DNA from: Flagellimonas sp. MMG031
GTDB taxonomy: Bacteria > Bacteroidota > Bacteroidia > Flavobacteriales > Flavobacteriaceae
DNA: 64,000 bases
Direction: 5' to 3'
Assembly (NCBI RefSeq): GCF_040112705.1
Contig: NZ_CP157804.1
Span: 1,978,001-2,042,000, forward strand
Shown: piece after piece, positions 53,101 through 61,189 of the stretch
How the letters are laid out: every line of letters begins with the position of its first letter
How positions within the stretch are numbered: position 1 is the first letter of the stretch
The notes under the pieces: generated by a model
Databases searched by the model: none
Told to the model about the DNA's origin: nothing
What the model saw: the letters and a program-made list of their open reading frames with translations, nothing else
Position numbers and translations under genes: made by a program

Positions 53101-53965
53101 CAACTTGGAAGGACTTATTGTGCACTCCCAAAGCTCTTATGCCACACCGTTGAACTTTAATGTGTTTAACGATGCAAATCAAGCTAAGGCTGAATCACAT
53201 TTGGCAGAATTGGTTCAAAAACCTTCCAATAGCAATACCACGGCAGATGGGAGTAGGGTGGTTTATCCGGAAAGAACGGGACCATTGGGAGGTTTTGGGA
53301 TTAACTCGGAGCAGGTTACGGAGGACTTTTTACCCTACACCATAACCACTGGATTCTCTGGTACGCCAAACATACTTCCGTCCCTAAGCAAGGGAGGAAA
53401 AATTGAAGAGGCCTACCGTTTGTTTTCAAGTACCGATTACACCTCATGGCTGTATCCGGTAACCAAAGGAGCAACCTCCATTTGGGAACGTTGGAACGGA
53501 TATAAGGCCGCATTTAAAAAGAATAATGATAACCGCATGAATTCCTTTAATCATTTTGCCCTAGGTGCGGTTGGACAATGGATGTATGAATACCAATTGG
53601 GCATCACAACAGACCATGAGCAAGGTCAGGCAGGTTACAAACAGTTTGTTTTACAGCCCCAAGCTTTTGGGAATTTCAAATCGTTGGAAGGGAGCTACGA
53701 ATCCAATTATGGTACCATCAAAAGTCATTGGCAGATGAACAATGATGACCAAATGATCACATACAATGCAACCGTCCCGGCCAATACTACGGCCACCTTA
53801 TATTTGCCCATGGTCTTGGATAATGATGAATACCCATCTATTGAAGGTGCAAATTATAGGGGCGAAACCATTAGAAATGGCGTATCTGTTTTAAAATATG
53901 AGCTGGATTCAGGAACATATTCGTTTAGCCTATCGGAAGGTAAGCTAATGGTAGTTTCAAATTGA
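50192..53965 (+). CDS. Large GH78 alpha-L-rhamnosidase lipoprotein
   Basis: 1257 residues from ATG 50192 (signal MKTAWIKTCFLSLFGVVL; an in-frame TTG eight codons earlier is less likely). Lipobox LLNSC, so membrane-anchored. Order: N-terminal beta domain (NPLFGWKMVSD, then TAYTWELTVWD), a long inserted beta-sandwich (about 135-390), Bac_rhamnosid N-domain (YATSMGSNEMYINGERIGED), then (alpha/alpha)6 catalytic domain with TDCPQRNERMGWTGDAQAY from residue 773 (general acid Glu about 780), and a C-terminal beta domain. This is the classical GH78 active-site sequence. It lies 57 bp after the second esterase and is followed by a terminator at 54103. Confidence 0.95.
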   Translation: MKTAWIKTCFLSLFGVVLLNSCTNPDTKIDTLRVAYMEHPMAVEDTNPLFGWKMVSDKVGQKQVAYQIMVRKDQDGYVVWDSGKVLSGISNNISYQGDDLKAETAYTWELTVWDVENRQYKKEGHFETGIMNPDRAAWQGAQFIGTNNLTLDAASALLFDLETEFQILEGNTASLILGANDFRLNDRFQNINNAEGENYLRLQLDIAGVGGEQGAKLNIYRVGFTKEDSATTPYMVISKANYPNTNINKLITASNKLDSHQLKIAVNASTITLYIDGEKLLLELDDPDNPIPPQFRNTGFTVTGGGGGNFLTYPHINSIGFAAEPGSKVVYRNYKLLNSGHSDPNNNEVFGAKTGPGYGIFKEFEGVEVQEGDRIVVSNISDETRLQYADPSHGSVSMLRTNFVTKEGSEVVKAKLYATSMGSNEMYINGERIGEDWFAPGATQFRETLGYYAYDVTSSIKSGENTMGAIIFPGWYTGYMTYTPGNYNFFGDTEALLARLVITYADGSSQNVVTDPTSWKLFQDGPIEYGSFFQGERYNAQKETLISVDGDVNGWSTTSYDDSQWKAAEVVKPRDWIDFDIVSRHDRPVRVVERIKAQEVMETHSEDGSTYTYNMGVNMVGVPHITIPEGWLKKGDTVILRYAEQLYPGFEGDDQEYVAMYGYNGGKGIAGRILTENYRAAMATDFYIAKDAAETIIQPRTTFRGYQYVQVTIPQHSGPLPLENVTGLSLSSDNLPTGTYTAVTFDGTTGDLANQLFKNIQRSQLGNFFTLPTDCPQRNERMGWTGDAQAYTRTGTYNSDTYNFFRQWMVALRDDQGVGSETEAPGGIGSTVPTYNMKDDTTFANGTTWAAAVCMVPWQLYVQYGDTQIIEENMETMRLWLEGMDYYDFSEEYPHLSSKTDGLADWLAMDNNTPAELVNNAIYIYMMEVTAIMADAIGETEYAKVLRNRHAMAKEEWNRLFVDPESGRTRNLEGLIVHSQSSYATPLNFNVFNDANQAKAESHLAELVQKPSNSNTTADGSRVVYPERTGPLGGFGINSEQVTEDFLPYTITTGFSGTPNILPSLSKGGKIEEAYRLFSSTDYTSWLYPVTKGATSIWERWNGYKAAFKKNNDNRMNSFNHFALGAVGQWMYEYQLGITTDHEQGQAGYKQFVLQPQAFGNFKSLEGSYESNYGTIKSHWQMNNDDQMITYNATVPANTTATLYLPMVLDNDEYPSIEGANYRGETIRNGVSVLKYELDSGTYSFSLSEGKLMVVSN

Positions 53966-54303
53966 TCTTGAATCCCAAAGAAGGTTATTGAACATAGATT
54001 ATGAAGGCCAAAAGTATTAAAATGATTAGGTAAACAAGAATTGTTTGAGCCCTTTTGGGCAGAAGCAATAACGTTCAAAACCTGTCGAAATCGCTTTCTT
54101 ATAGCCTCTGTAAAAACAGGGGCTTTTTTGCTTTTATCAAGATATTCAACCACACCATCGAGGATTAAATTTTAAACCTGTAACTTGTAAATGAATGCGT
54201 AATCAATTTATAGGATCCTTGTTTTTTTCCAACACTAGTATTGATCAGAAACAACACTTGATCTTTCCCATACGCGATTGCAGCCATACATTAAATGTGA
54301 AAT
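53966..54303. other. Intergenic region after the rhamnose locus
   Basis: 338 bp. Contains the terminator at 54103-54129; otherwise nothing recognisable. A 109-codon plus-strand frame from 54195 shows no domain or signal and overlaps the better-supported small gene at 54304, so I do not call it. Confidence 0.6.
54103..54129 (+). terminator. Terminator after the GH78 gene
   Basis: AGCCTCTG (54103-54110) pairs with CAGGGGCT (54117-54124, one G.T), 6-nt loop, then T run to 54129. Ends the rhamnosidase/esterase transcript. Confidence 0.8.
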
Positions 54304-54444
54304 ATGAAAAAGCTACTTCTTGTCATTTTGCTTCTTATAGCCATTGCGATGATTTTCATCTCCGTAAATGCCCGTATTCTTCCACCAGGCCTAACGGGTT
54401 TAGGATTTATACTGATTGCAATCATACTCTACAAAAAACCATAG
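54304..54444 (+). CDS. Small two-helix membrane protein (46 aa)
   Basis: ATG 54304 to TAG 54442-54444. Basic start MKKLLLVIL, a first hydrophobic helix (residues 4-20), a turn NARILPPGLTG, and a second helix (GFILIAIILY) ending KKP. The regular hydrophobic-turn-hydrophobic design with positive ends supports a real small membrane protein. It precedes the FAD oxidoreductase gene by 170 bp. No family recognised. Confidence 0.55.
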   Translation: MKKLLLVILLLIAIAMIFISVNARILPPGLTGLGFILIAIILYKKP

Positions 54445-54614
54445 TCGCTGGCTTAGAAACAAAGTATAATATCCACCAGTTGTACCATAGCACAAAGAAA
54501 AAACCACACTCGAAGATAATTTGACCAATAAACAACGACCAATATCCATAGAACAGCATGTAATCTTCCCTGAACAAAAGGAAACAGTTGAAGGAAGCAA
54601 TAAAAGAACGAATT

Positions 54615-56003
54615 ATGGACCGTAAACAGATTACCACTTTTGATGCAATCATCATTGGTTCTGGGCAAGCAGGGACCCCATTGGTTTTTAAATTGGCATC
54701 GGAAGGTCAAAAAGTGGCGTTTATCGAAAAAGAACATTTCGGAGGCACCTGTGTCAATAATGGCTGTACACCCACCAAAGCCTACGTGGCCAGTGCCCGA
54801 CGTATGTGGGAGGCACAGCATGGAGGGGACCTTGGGATTGAAATTCCACCGGGATCCAAAGCAAACCTACGCGCCATAAAAGCTCGAAAGGACAAATTGG
54901 TTCAAAATTCGGTGAATGGCATTGCCAAAGGGGTGGAGAATCATGAAAATATCAGTTTTTTTAAGGGAGAGGCACGTTTTGAAGGCGATAAGATTGTGGA
55001 AGTAAACCATACATTCTTGACCGCCAAGGAAATTTATATCAATGTTGGTGGCAGCCCATTTATTCCTGATGGCTATGAGGACATCCCGTATCTCACCAAT
55101 CAGAGTATATTGGAGTTGGAAGAATTGCCTGAGCACCTTTTGATTATCGGTGGAAGCTATATTGGTCTGGAATTTGGCCAAATGTTTTCGCGATTGGGTT
55201 CAAAGGTCACCATTATTGAACGGGGTAAGACCATTATTGGAAAGGAGGACGAGGAAACCAGCCAAACTATTCAACGAATGATGGAAGAGGAGGGGGTGGA
55301 TTTCAGGCTCGGGGCAACTTGTCTGTCCGCCAAGAAAAATGGACAAGGTGGAATTACTGCACAAATCAATTGCTCCAAGGAGGGTCGATTGGAAATAGAT
55401 GGTAGTCATCTTTTGTTGGCCGTTGGTAGACGCCCCAATACCGCAAACCTGCAGCTTGAAAAGACCGGTGTAAAAATAGATGATAAAGGATTCATAGCGG
55501 TGAACGATTACTTAGAAACCAATGTGAAAGGCATTTTTGCCTTGGGCGATTGCAATGGCAAAGGAGCATTTACGCACACCGCTTACAATGACTACGAGAT
55601 TCTTGCTGAGAATAAATTTGATGGAAAAAACAGGAAGGTATCCGATAGAATCACAACCTACGGACTTTATGTTGACCCACCTTTGGGCAGGGTCGGCATC
55701 ACCAAAAAGGAGGCCCAAGAAAAGGGAATGGATGTGCTCATGGGACATCGACCCATGAAAAAAGTTGCCCGTGCCAGGGAAAAAGGGGAAACCAAAGGTT
55801 ATATGAGCGTGGTGGTCGATGCAAAGACCAAAAAAATATTGGGAGCCACGGTACTTGGTGTGGGCGGGGATGAGATTATCAGTGGCCTCATCAACATGAT
55901 GTATGCGGATAAAAGTTATGAGGTGATACGCGACTCCGTACAACCCCATCCTACCGTTTCCGAGCTTATTCCCACCATGTTGGAATCATTGACTAAATTG
56001 TAG
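54615..56003 (+). CDS. FAD-dependent pyridine nucleotide-disulfide oxidoreductase
   Basis: 462 residues from ATG 54615 (an in-frame TTG at 54588 is possible). FAD motif IIIGSGQAGTP (12-22), redox-active disulfide GGTCVNNGCTPTK (Cys 46 and 51), NAD(P)-binding LLIIGGSYIGLEFGQMFSRL, FAD-binding FALGDCNGKGAFTHTAYND and the C-terminal QPHPTVSE with the proton-shuttling His. It belongs to the mercuric reductase/lipoamide dehydrogenase class but lacks a MerA metal-binding extension. It sits 6 bp before the DUF427 gene and the EgtB/EgtD pair, so it may reduce ergothioneine disulfide or a similar low-molecular-weight thiol; this is inference. Confidence 0.88.
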   Translation: MDRKQITTFDAIIIGSGQAGTPLVFKLASEGQKVAFIEKEHFGGTCVNNGCTPTKAYVASARRMWEAQHGGDLGIEIPPGSKANLRAIKARKDKLVQNSVNGIAKGVENHENISFFKGEARFEGDKIVEVNHTFLTAKEIYINVGGSPFIPDGYEDIPYLTNQSILELEELPEHLLIIGGSYIGLEFGQMFSRLGSKVTIIERGKTIIGKEDEETSQTIQRMMEEEGVDFRLGATCLSAKKNGQGGITAQINCSKEGRLEIDGSHLLLAVGRRPNTANLQLEKTGVKIDDKGFIAVNDYLETNVKGIFALGDCNGKGAFTHTAYNDYEILAENKFDGKNRKVSDRITTYGLYVDPPLGRVGITKKEAQEKGMDVLMGHRPMKKVARAREKGETKGYMSVVVDAKTKKILGATVLGVGGDEIISGLINMMYADKSYEVIRDSVQPHPTVSELIPTMLESLTKL

Positions 56004-56009
56004 AAAAAT

Positions 56010-56291
56010 ATGAAAGCTATTTGGAACAATCAGATTGTGGCCGAAAGTGCCAACACAATCATAATCGAAAACAACCATTATTTTCCACCGGAAAGCATCA
56101 ATCCAACGTATTTTAAGGACAGCGATACCACTAGCACTTGCCATTGGAAAGGCACCGCCAATTACAAGACAATCGTGGTGGACGGAGTTGCCAACGAGGA
56201 CGCAGCTTGGTATTATGCAAATCCTTCTGCCTTGGCGAAGGGGATTGCTGGCTATTATGCTTTTTGGAAGGGAGTAAAGATTGAAAGTTAA
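56010..56291 (+). CDS. DUF427 domain-containing protein
   Basis: 93 residues covering the whole DUF427 domain: KAIWNNQIVAESANTIIIEN, YFPPESINPTYFKDSDTTST, HWKGTANYKTIVVDG and DAAWYYANPSALAKGIAGYY. These small beta-rich proteins have no established reaction. Its last base overlaps the first base of egtB (56291), so it is translationally coupled to ergothioneine-type genes. Confidence 0.92.
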   Translation: MKAIWNNQIVAESANTIIIENNHYFPPESINPTYFKDSDTTSTCHWKGTANYKTIVVDGVANEDAAWYYANPSALAKGIAGYYAFWKGVKIES

Positions 56292-57439
56292 TGAAGTTAA
56301 AAGACCAGTTTTTAAAGACCAGAAAAGAAACCGAAACGATATGCAGCCCGCTTCAAACCGAAGATTATGTGGTACAGCCCATGGAAAATGTGTCACCACC
56401 AAAATGGCATTTGGCCCATACCACATGGTTTTTTGAGCAGTTTGTCTTGGTGAAATACGACAATAATTACAAGGTATTCCATCCCGATTTTGCCTATTTG
56501 TTCAACAGCTATTACAACAATATGGGCAAAAGAACGCAACGGCAAGACCGTGGGTTCATGACCCGGCCTAGTGTCTCCAAGGTTTACGAATATCGGGAAT
56601 ATGTTACCAACGCTATCGAGAACATCTTGAAGGACCACCCCGGTAATGAAGTACTCGACCTGGTTGAAATAGGGATACATCACGAACAACAGCACCAAGA
56701 ATTGTTGGCCTATGATATCAAATATATCTTGGGAACACAGCCCACATTTCCCAGCATCGGAAATGTTTTTGGATGGGAAGCGGAGCGCCAAAAACAGGAA
56801 TGGATTTCTTTTCAAGAAGGTTTGTATGAAATCGGTCATACAGGGGGCGGATTTTGTTTTGATAACGAACTCCCCTCGCACAAGGTCTATCTACAAGATT
56901 TCCAAATCAGTAATAAGTTGGTGACCAATGGCGAATTTTTGGAGTTTATGGAAGATGGCGGTTACACCAATTTCAATCTATGGCACGATGAAGGATGGCA
57001 TTTTATCCAAAACAATGGCATTGCACACCCCCTTTATTGGCATTACCATGACAGTGAATGGCAACAGTACCACTTTCATGGGCTGGAAAAGCTAAATCCA
57101 GATGTACCGGTATCCCATATTTCCATGTACGAAGCCTATGCCTTTGCTAATTGGAAAGGAATGCGATTGCCTACCGAATTTGAATGGGAAGTGGCCTCCG
57201 ATAAACTGGCTTGGGGTCAACTATGGGAATGGACGCACTCTGCCTATTTACCTTATCCCGGCTTTAAGCAGGCCGAGGGAGCTCTAGGGGAATACAACGG
57301 CAAGTTTATGCTCAACCAAATGGTGTTGAGAGGAGCTTCGGTAGCTACGGCCCAAGGCCACGAAAGAAAAACGTACCGTAATTTTTTTCATGCCTCCAGC
57401 AGATGGATTTTTTCAGGGATTCGATTGGTAAAAAAGTAA
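56291..57439 (+). CDS. egtB: Ergothioneine biosynthesis sulfoxide synthase EgtB
   Basis: 382 residues. N-terminal DinB-like domain with iron-ligand His in PKWHLAHTTWFFE (His 43) and HEQQHQE (HxxxHxE, residues 131-137), then an FGE-sulfatase domain: GGGFCFDNELPSHKVYL, NKLVTNGEFLEFMEDGGY, FANWKGMRLPTEFEWEVAS and the closing ASSRWIFSGIRLVKK. Non-haem iron enzyme forming the C-S bond between hercynine and a sulfur donor (gamma-Glu-Cys or Cys in different lineages). It is followed 6 bp later by egtD. No fused methyltransferase, so not an OvoA. EgtA, EgtC and EgtE homologues are not seen in the window. Confidence 0.93.
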   Translation: MKLKDQFLKTRKETETICSPLQTEDYVVQPMENVSPPKWHLAHTTWFFEQFVLVKYDNNYKVFHPDFAYLFNSYYNNMGKRTQRQDRGFMTRPSVSKVYEYREYVTNAIENILKDHPGNEVLDLVEIGIHHEQQHQELLAYDIKYILGTQPTFPSIGNVFGWEAERQKQEWISFQEGLYEIGHTGGGFCFDNELPSHKVYLQDFQISNKLVTNGEFLEFMEDGGYTNFNLWHDEGWHFIQNNGIAHPLYWHYHDSEWQQYHFHGLEKLNPDVPVSHISMYEAYAFANWKGMRLPTEFEWEVASDKLAWGQLWEWTHSAYLPYPGFKQAEGALGEYNGKFMLNQMVLRGASVATAQGHERKTYRNFFHASSRWIFSGIRLVKK

Positions 57440-57445
57440 AATAGC

Positions 57446-58387
57446 ATGGGAGAATTTTTTGAACACGTAAAAGAAGGACTGAGCAAATCCCCAAAGGAAA
57501 TTTCGTCCCGATACTTTTATGATGCCAAGGGCGATGCACTGTACCAAGGTATCATGAAGTTGGATGAATACTATCTTCCCCGTTGCGAAATGCAGATCAT
57601 AGACGACAAAAGCCATCAGATTGCCCAAGATATTGCTGCGCAACATTCGTCTTTGCAAGTTGTGGAACTAGGGGCGGGCGATGGCTCAAAAACCAAGCAT
57701 TTGCTCAAACAATTCCGACCCTATTTTAGCGATTTGGAATATGTTGCCATGGATATCTCCGAAAATGTGTTGGATATCAACCAAACGGAGATCAGAAATG
57801 AAATTGAATCCATTGACTACAACGGTATCGCCGGTAACTATTTTGAAACCTATCAATCCCTCACCGAAACATCCAACGGAAGATTGGTCCTGTTTTTGGG
57901 AGCGAATATCGGAAATTATACCACGGAGGAGGTAATCGACTTTTTCAAGTTTGTACAGTCTGGATTGGACAGGAACGACTATTTTTTGGTCGCTTTCGAC
58001 CTTGTAAAAGACCCCAGAAAAATCCTTGCGGCTTACGATGATAGTCAAGGAATCACCAAACAGTTCAACCTTAATTTGTTGGAACGGATGAATCGGGAAC
58101 TGGGTGCGAACTTTGATACCCGACATTTTGATCATTTTCCGTTTTATGATCCACTGACGGGTATAGCCTCCAGTCAGATCATCAGTATGAAAAAGCAGAC
58201 TGTCGATTTTTCCCATGGCTTTTCCGCATCCTTTGACCTATATGAAGCCATCCACACGGAGATTTCCAAAAAGTTCTTTTGGAGCGATATTGAAGAAATA
58301 GCCGAGGAATCAAACATGCATATTGCACAGAATTATTTCAACACGAACAAGGGATATTCGTTTGTTCTGTTTCAGCCGGCTGGCTAG
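57446..58387 (+). CDS. egtD: L-histidine N-alpha-methyltransferase EgtD
   Basis: 313 residues, the usual EgtD length. Characteristic N-terminus SSRYFYDAKGDALYQGIMKL, DEYYLPRCEMQII, SAM-binding VVELGAGDGSKT (about 72-83), LFLGANIGNYTTEE and the C-terminal histidine-binding FWSDIEEIAEESN. Converts L-histidine to hercynine with three SAM. It forms a compact four-gene unit with the oxidoreductase, DUF427 and egtB; it converges with the small minus-strand gene 14 bp downstream. Confidence 0.96.
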   Translation: MGEFFEHVKEGLSKSPKEISSRYFYDAKGDALYQGIMKLDEYYLPRCEMQIIDDKSHQIAQDIAAQHSSLQVVELGAGDGSKTKHLLKQFRPYFSDLEYVAMDISENVLDINQTEIRNEIESIDYNGIAGNYFETYQSLTETSNGRLVLFLGANIGNYTTEEVIDFFKFVQSGLDRNDYFLVAFDLVKDPRKILAAYDDSQGITKQFNLNLLERMNRELGANFDTRHFDHFPFYDPLTGIASSQIISMKKQTVDFSHGFSASFDLYEAIHTEISKKFFWSDIEEIAEESNMHIAQNYFNTNKGYSFVLFQPAG

Positions 58388-58401
58388 TATTTTATTATTT
58401 T

Positions 58402-58641
58402 TCAATTATTGCGCAACGCCTCGATGAGTTCTTCTTTATCCATTTTGGACCGCCCCTCAATGCCTACGTCTTTGGCTTGGTCATAAAGTTTTTCCTTTGT
58501 CCATTCCTCATAAGGACTTGCTTTTCCTCCATTTTTTCCAGCGTCGGGAGTATTGGCGATTCTGGCGGATTTTTCTTTACTGTACCCTTGCTCGCGAAGG
58601 GCTTCGTATTGTTCTTCGTTTTGTATGCTTGGATTTGGCAT
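58402..58641 (-). CDS. Small Rho termination factor N-domain-like protein
   Basis: 79 residues starting MPNPSIQNEEQYEALREQGY; a frame extending 26 codons further upstream starts with an unlikely peptide, and the ATG pair at 58644/58641 is preferred. After EKSARIANTPDAGKNGG the C-terminal half (WTKEKLYDQAKDVGIEGRSK, then MDKEELIEALRNN) is a SAP/Rho-N-like helical motif. Such proteins are common stress-related small proteins in many bacteria; the molecular role is not established. Not in operon with neighbours. Confidence 0.85.
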   Translation of the reverse strand: MPNPSIQNEEQYEALREQGYSKEKSARIANTPDAGKNGGKASPYEEWTKEKLYDQAKDVGIEGRSKMDKEELIEALRNN

Positions 58642-58867
58642 CATTACATATTTTAGTGAAACGTAAAGACTTTCTTTACTCCGTAAGAAGATGGCCAAGT
58701 GCCTGGAATTCATTTGCCTCATTTGAGATTTTTATTGCCTTTGCAGATTATTTGGAGTTTGTCCAAAACTTGTCCCTACGAACGAATCACGTTAACATTA
58801 AGACGTAATGGGCTAAGTTGTACTTATCTAAGGCTATATCTTAAAAGCTTTCAAAGGATGTTTTGGC

Positions 58868-59323
58868 ATGACAGAAGTATTTACGAATGATTGGTCCCAA
58901 GTGATGGATTTTGCCCTAAAAGTGGGCATTGCAACCATTTCTGGGTTATTGATAGGGTTGGAAAGGGAATTTAAAGGCAAGGAAGCTGGTTTAAAAACAA
59001 ATACCTTGGTCGCCATTGGTGCAGCGGTATTTGTATTGATTTCCATGCGGTTTTATGGTGAGGAATATACGGATGTCACTAGGGTATTGAGCCAAATTGT
59101 TACCGGAATCGGCTTTTTGGGCGCAGGCGTTATTCTGCAAAATGAAAAAGAAGAGCGCGTAAAAGGCTTGACCACCGCAGCCACCCTTTGGTGCAGTGCC
59201 GGAGCTGGTTGTCTGGCGGCAATGGCTATGTGGCTGGAATTGGTTATACTTACGGTATTGGTAGTAATCGTAAACATTGTTTTTGGATATATCGACGATA
59301 GATTGTCAAAAAACAGTAATTAG
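58868..59323 (+). CDS. MgtC/SapB-family membrane protein
   Basis: 151 residues with four or five transmembrane helices. Family motif KVGIATISGLLIGLEREFKG near residues 17-36, LVAIGAAVFVLIS, VTGIGFLGAGVILQN and GLTTAATLWCSAGAGCLAAM. Known relatives affect magnesium homeostasis or F-type ATPase under stress. It lacks the C-terminal cytosolic domain of longer MgtC. Monocistronic between the small Rho-N-like gene and the histidine kinase. The Cys pair in LWCSAGAGC is a common feature of the family. Confidence 0.93.
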   Translation: MTEVFTNDWSQVMDFALKVGIATISGLLIGLEREFKGKEAGLKTNTLVAIGAAVFVLISMRFYGEEYTDVTRVLSQIVTGIGFLGAGVILQNEKEERVKGLTTAATLWCSAGAGCLAAMAMWLELVILTVLVVIVNIVFGYIDDRLSKNSN

Positions 59324-59524
59324 CGTCAGGAAAGTTGCTCGGATAGAAAACCTTTTTTAGGAAGGAGCTAAGTGCTTGAAATTGAACAAAACAGACCTTA
59401 AAAATATTTGTAAGAAAAATATTTCATTTTTGAATACGATTACAATGAAATTCACGTTCTGGGATGTAAGGGATGATCTTTTGGAAAAGACATGGATTTG
59501 ACTATTTTAAGTAAAATTTGAATT

Positions 59525-60718
59525 ATGAAGATGGCTGATGTAGAGCACAATAGAATGGAATACAGACGTATAAAAAGGCTAAGTGAGTTTGACCTTGATT
59601 ATGGCAACCTCCACGAAGAATTCAAGGGTTTGGTGGAACTGGCAGCCCATGTCGCGGGCACCGAAATTTCCCTGATCAATTTGATTGACCAACACTCACA
59701 ATGGAGTGTATCCCGGCATAATCTGGATGTATTTCAGATGGATTTGGAATACTCCATTTGCCAGCATACCATTCAGTCCGACCATATTATGGAAATACCG
59801 CACCTTGGGCGCGATGAGCGTTTTAGCGACAGGCCTTTTGTAAAGGCTGATGACGGGTTCCGCTACTACTTGGGCATTCCGTTAAAGGTAAAGACCGGGG
59901 AGAATATCGGGGCACTATGTGTGATGGACCATCAGGAGAAAAACGTTTCAGAAGAAAAGAAAAAGTTGCTACGGCTCATTGCAAACGAGATTGTGGAGAA
60001 ACTGGAGAATAAGTTAAATATGGATGAACTTCAGGAAGCATTGGATAAAGCAACGGTGCAGCGCAATCAATTGGCCCACGATGTACGAGGTCCTATTGGA
60101 GGTATTCTCGGTTTAGCTACGAGCACTGAAAATGTACCTTTGGAAGAAGAAGAATTCATGCAGTATATGCAAATGATCAAAGCATCTGCTGCCAAGTTAC
60201 TGGAGTTGACCGACGATATTCTGGAAAGACAAAAAGCTCAACAAAAGGAGAATTATTTCAATCTATCTGGTTTTAAGCAGCATCTGGATGGGCTTTACGA
60301 ACTTTCAGCCCGTAATAAGGAAATCCATCTGGACATTGATATCAACCAAAAAGAAGACCATCAAAAGTTTCCAAGAAGAAAGCTGCTGCCCATAGTGGGG
60401 AACCTCATCGCGAACGCCATCAAATTTACCCCCTCGCAAGGAACTATCGGTGTGGACCTCGATATTTCGGGTAAAGACGGAAAGAGAGCCTTATTGATCA
60501 AGGTTAGCGACAACGGCAAGGGAATCCCAAAGGAACGCTTGGAAAATATTAAAAAATTAGCTTGGTTCGAGGATTATGGCACCGACTACGAAAAAGGGTA
60601 TGGCCTAGGGCTTCAACTCGTAACTGAAATGGTCGAGGATATCCATGGAACACTGCATATCGATTCCGAAGAAGGGAAGGGTACAAGTGTACGTATTGTG
60701 GTACCTTTAAAGGATTAA
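59525..60718 (+). CDS. GAF-domain sensor histidine kinase (soluble)
   Basis: 397 residues, no transmembrane helix. GAF domain at about residues 30-165 (GTEISLINLIDQHSQWSVSR, YYLGIPLKVKTGENIGALCV), dimerisation/phosphoacceptor H-box LAHDVRGPIGGILGL (His near 185, HD instead of the more common HE), then ATPase domain: N-box NLIANAIKFTPSQG, G1 VSDNGKGIPK, G2 GYGLGLQLVTEM and TSVRIVVPL. It senses a small cytosolic ligand or redox/light cue through GAF. No response regulator lies next to it, so the partner is elsewhere. It is followed 18 bp later by the frameshifted lipoprotein gene. Confidence 0.93.
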   Translation: MKMADVEHNRMEYRRIKRLSEFDLDYGNLHEEFKGLVELAAHVAGTEISLINLIDQHSQWSVSRHNLDVFQMDLEYSICQHTIQSDHIMEIPHLGRDERFSDRPFVKADDGFRYYLGIPLKVKTGENIGALCVMDHQEKNVSEEKKKLLRLIANEIVEKLENKLNMDELQEALDKATVQRNQLAHDVRGPIGGILGLATSTENVPLEEEEFMQYMQMIKASAAKLLELTDDILERQKAQQKENYFNLSGFKQHLDGLYELSARNKEIHLDIDINQKEDHQKFPRRKLLPIVGNLIANAIKFTPSQGTIGVDLDISGKDGKRALLIKVSDNGKGIPKERLENIKKLAWFEDYGTDYEKGYGLGLQLVTEMVEDIHGTLHIDSEEGKGTSVRIVVPLKD

Positions 60719-60736
60719 AAAGTATATCCCTTTTTT

Positions 60737-61080
60737 ATGGTACTAAAAAGAATCCTTCCTTTTGTTCTGGGTTCCCTAGTGGTTTCTTCCTGTGGAAAAC
60801 GAAGTAGAACACACGTGATCACTGATTTTTCGCAACCGGTTTTTGATACCTTGGTTCCTTACGAAAAGCCCCTTAAGCCCTATGGTGTTGCTCTGTTTAA
60901 AGTGCAAGGTTCCGTAAATGATACCATAGCCATTCGCTTTTTAGGGTTGGATAGAAAATATATGGGCTCTTTTTCAGACGACCTGAAAATGGGTACTACG
61001 GTATGATTCCCGTTGCCTTTTTGTTTGATCCATTACAGGCTAACGAGGGTGAGGTGAGGGTAGAATACTCCATTGAATAA
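60737..61080 (+). pseudogene. Small lipoprotein, frameshifted
   Basis: The first frame (60737-61006) encodes a lipoprotein with lipobox VVSSC and a body FDTLVPYEKPLKPYGVALFK, ending early in KMGTTV. The +1 frame from 61003 continues MIPVAFLFDPLQANEGEVRV with a stop at 61078-61080. One extra G in the GGG at 60991-60993 would join them as KMGYYGMIPV. The intact product would be about 114 residues, a beta-rich lipoprotein without a recognised family. As for the DUF6090 gene, a homopolymer sequencing error cannot be ruled out. Confidence 0.75.
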
Positions 61081-61141
61081 ATAGTCTTCATGCTCAGCAA
61101 ATCCCTAATGTCTGACTGAGACGATAAATTCAATACAAATA

Positions 61142-61171
61142 AAAGGCTGCCATTTTCGGCAGCCTTTCTCT
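61142..61171. terminator. Bidirectional terminator
   Basis: Perfect 10-bp arms AAAGGCTGCC (61142-61151) and GGCAGCCTTT (61158-61167), 6-nt loop. T-rich on the plus side and A-rich before it (T on the minus strand), so it ends both the lipoprotein transcript and the porP/sprF operon. Confidence 0.88.
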
Positions 61172-61189
61172 TTTGGTAAACTATATAGT

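Noticed and set aside
54195..54524. 109-codon plus-strand frame in the gap before the oxidoreductase
   Set aside because: No domain, signal or compositional support; it overlaps the better 46-residue membrane protein in another frame.
56291..58387. Ovothiol or selenoneine biosynthesis instead of ergothioneine
   Set aside because: EgtB lacks the fused methyltransferase of OvoA, EgtD is separate and full length, and no SenB- or SenC-like gene is near.
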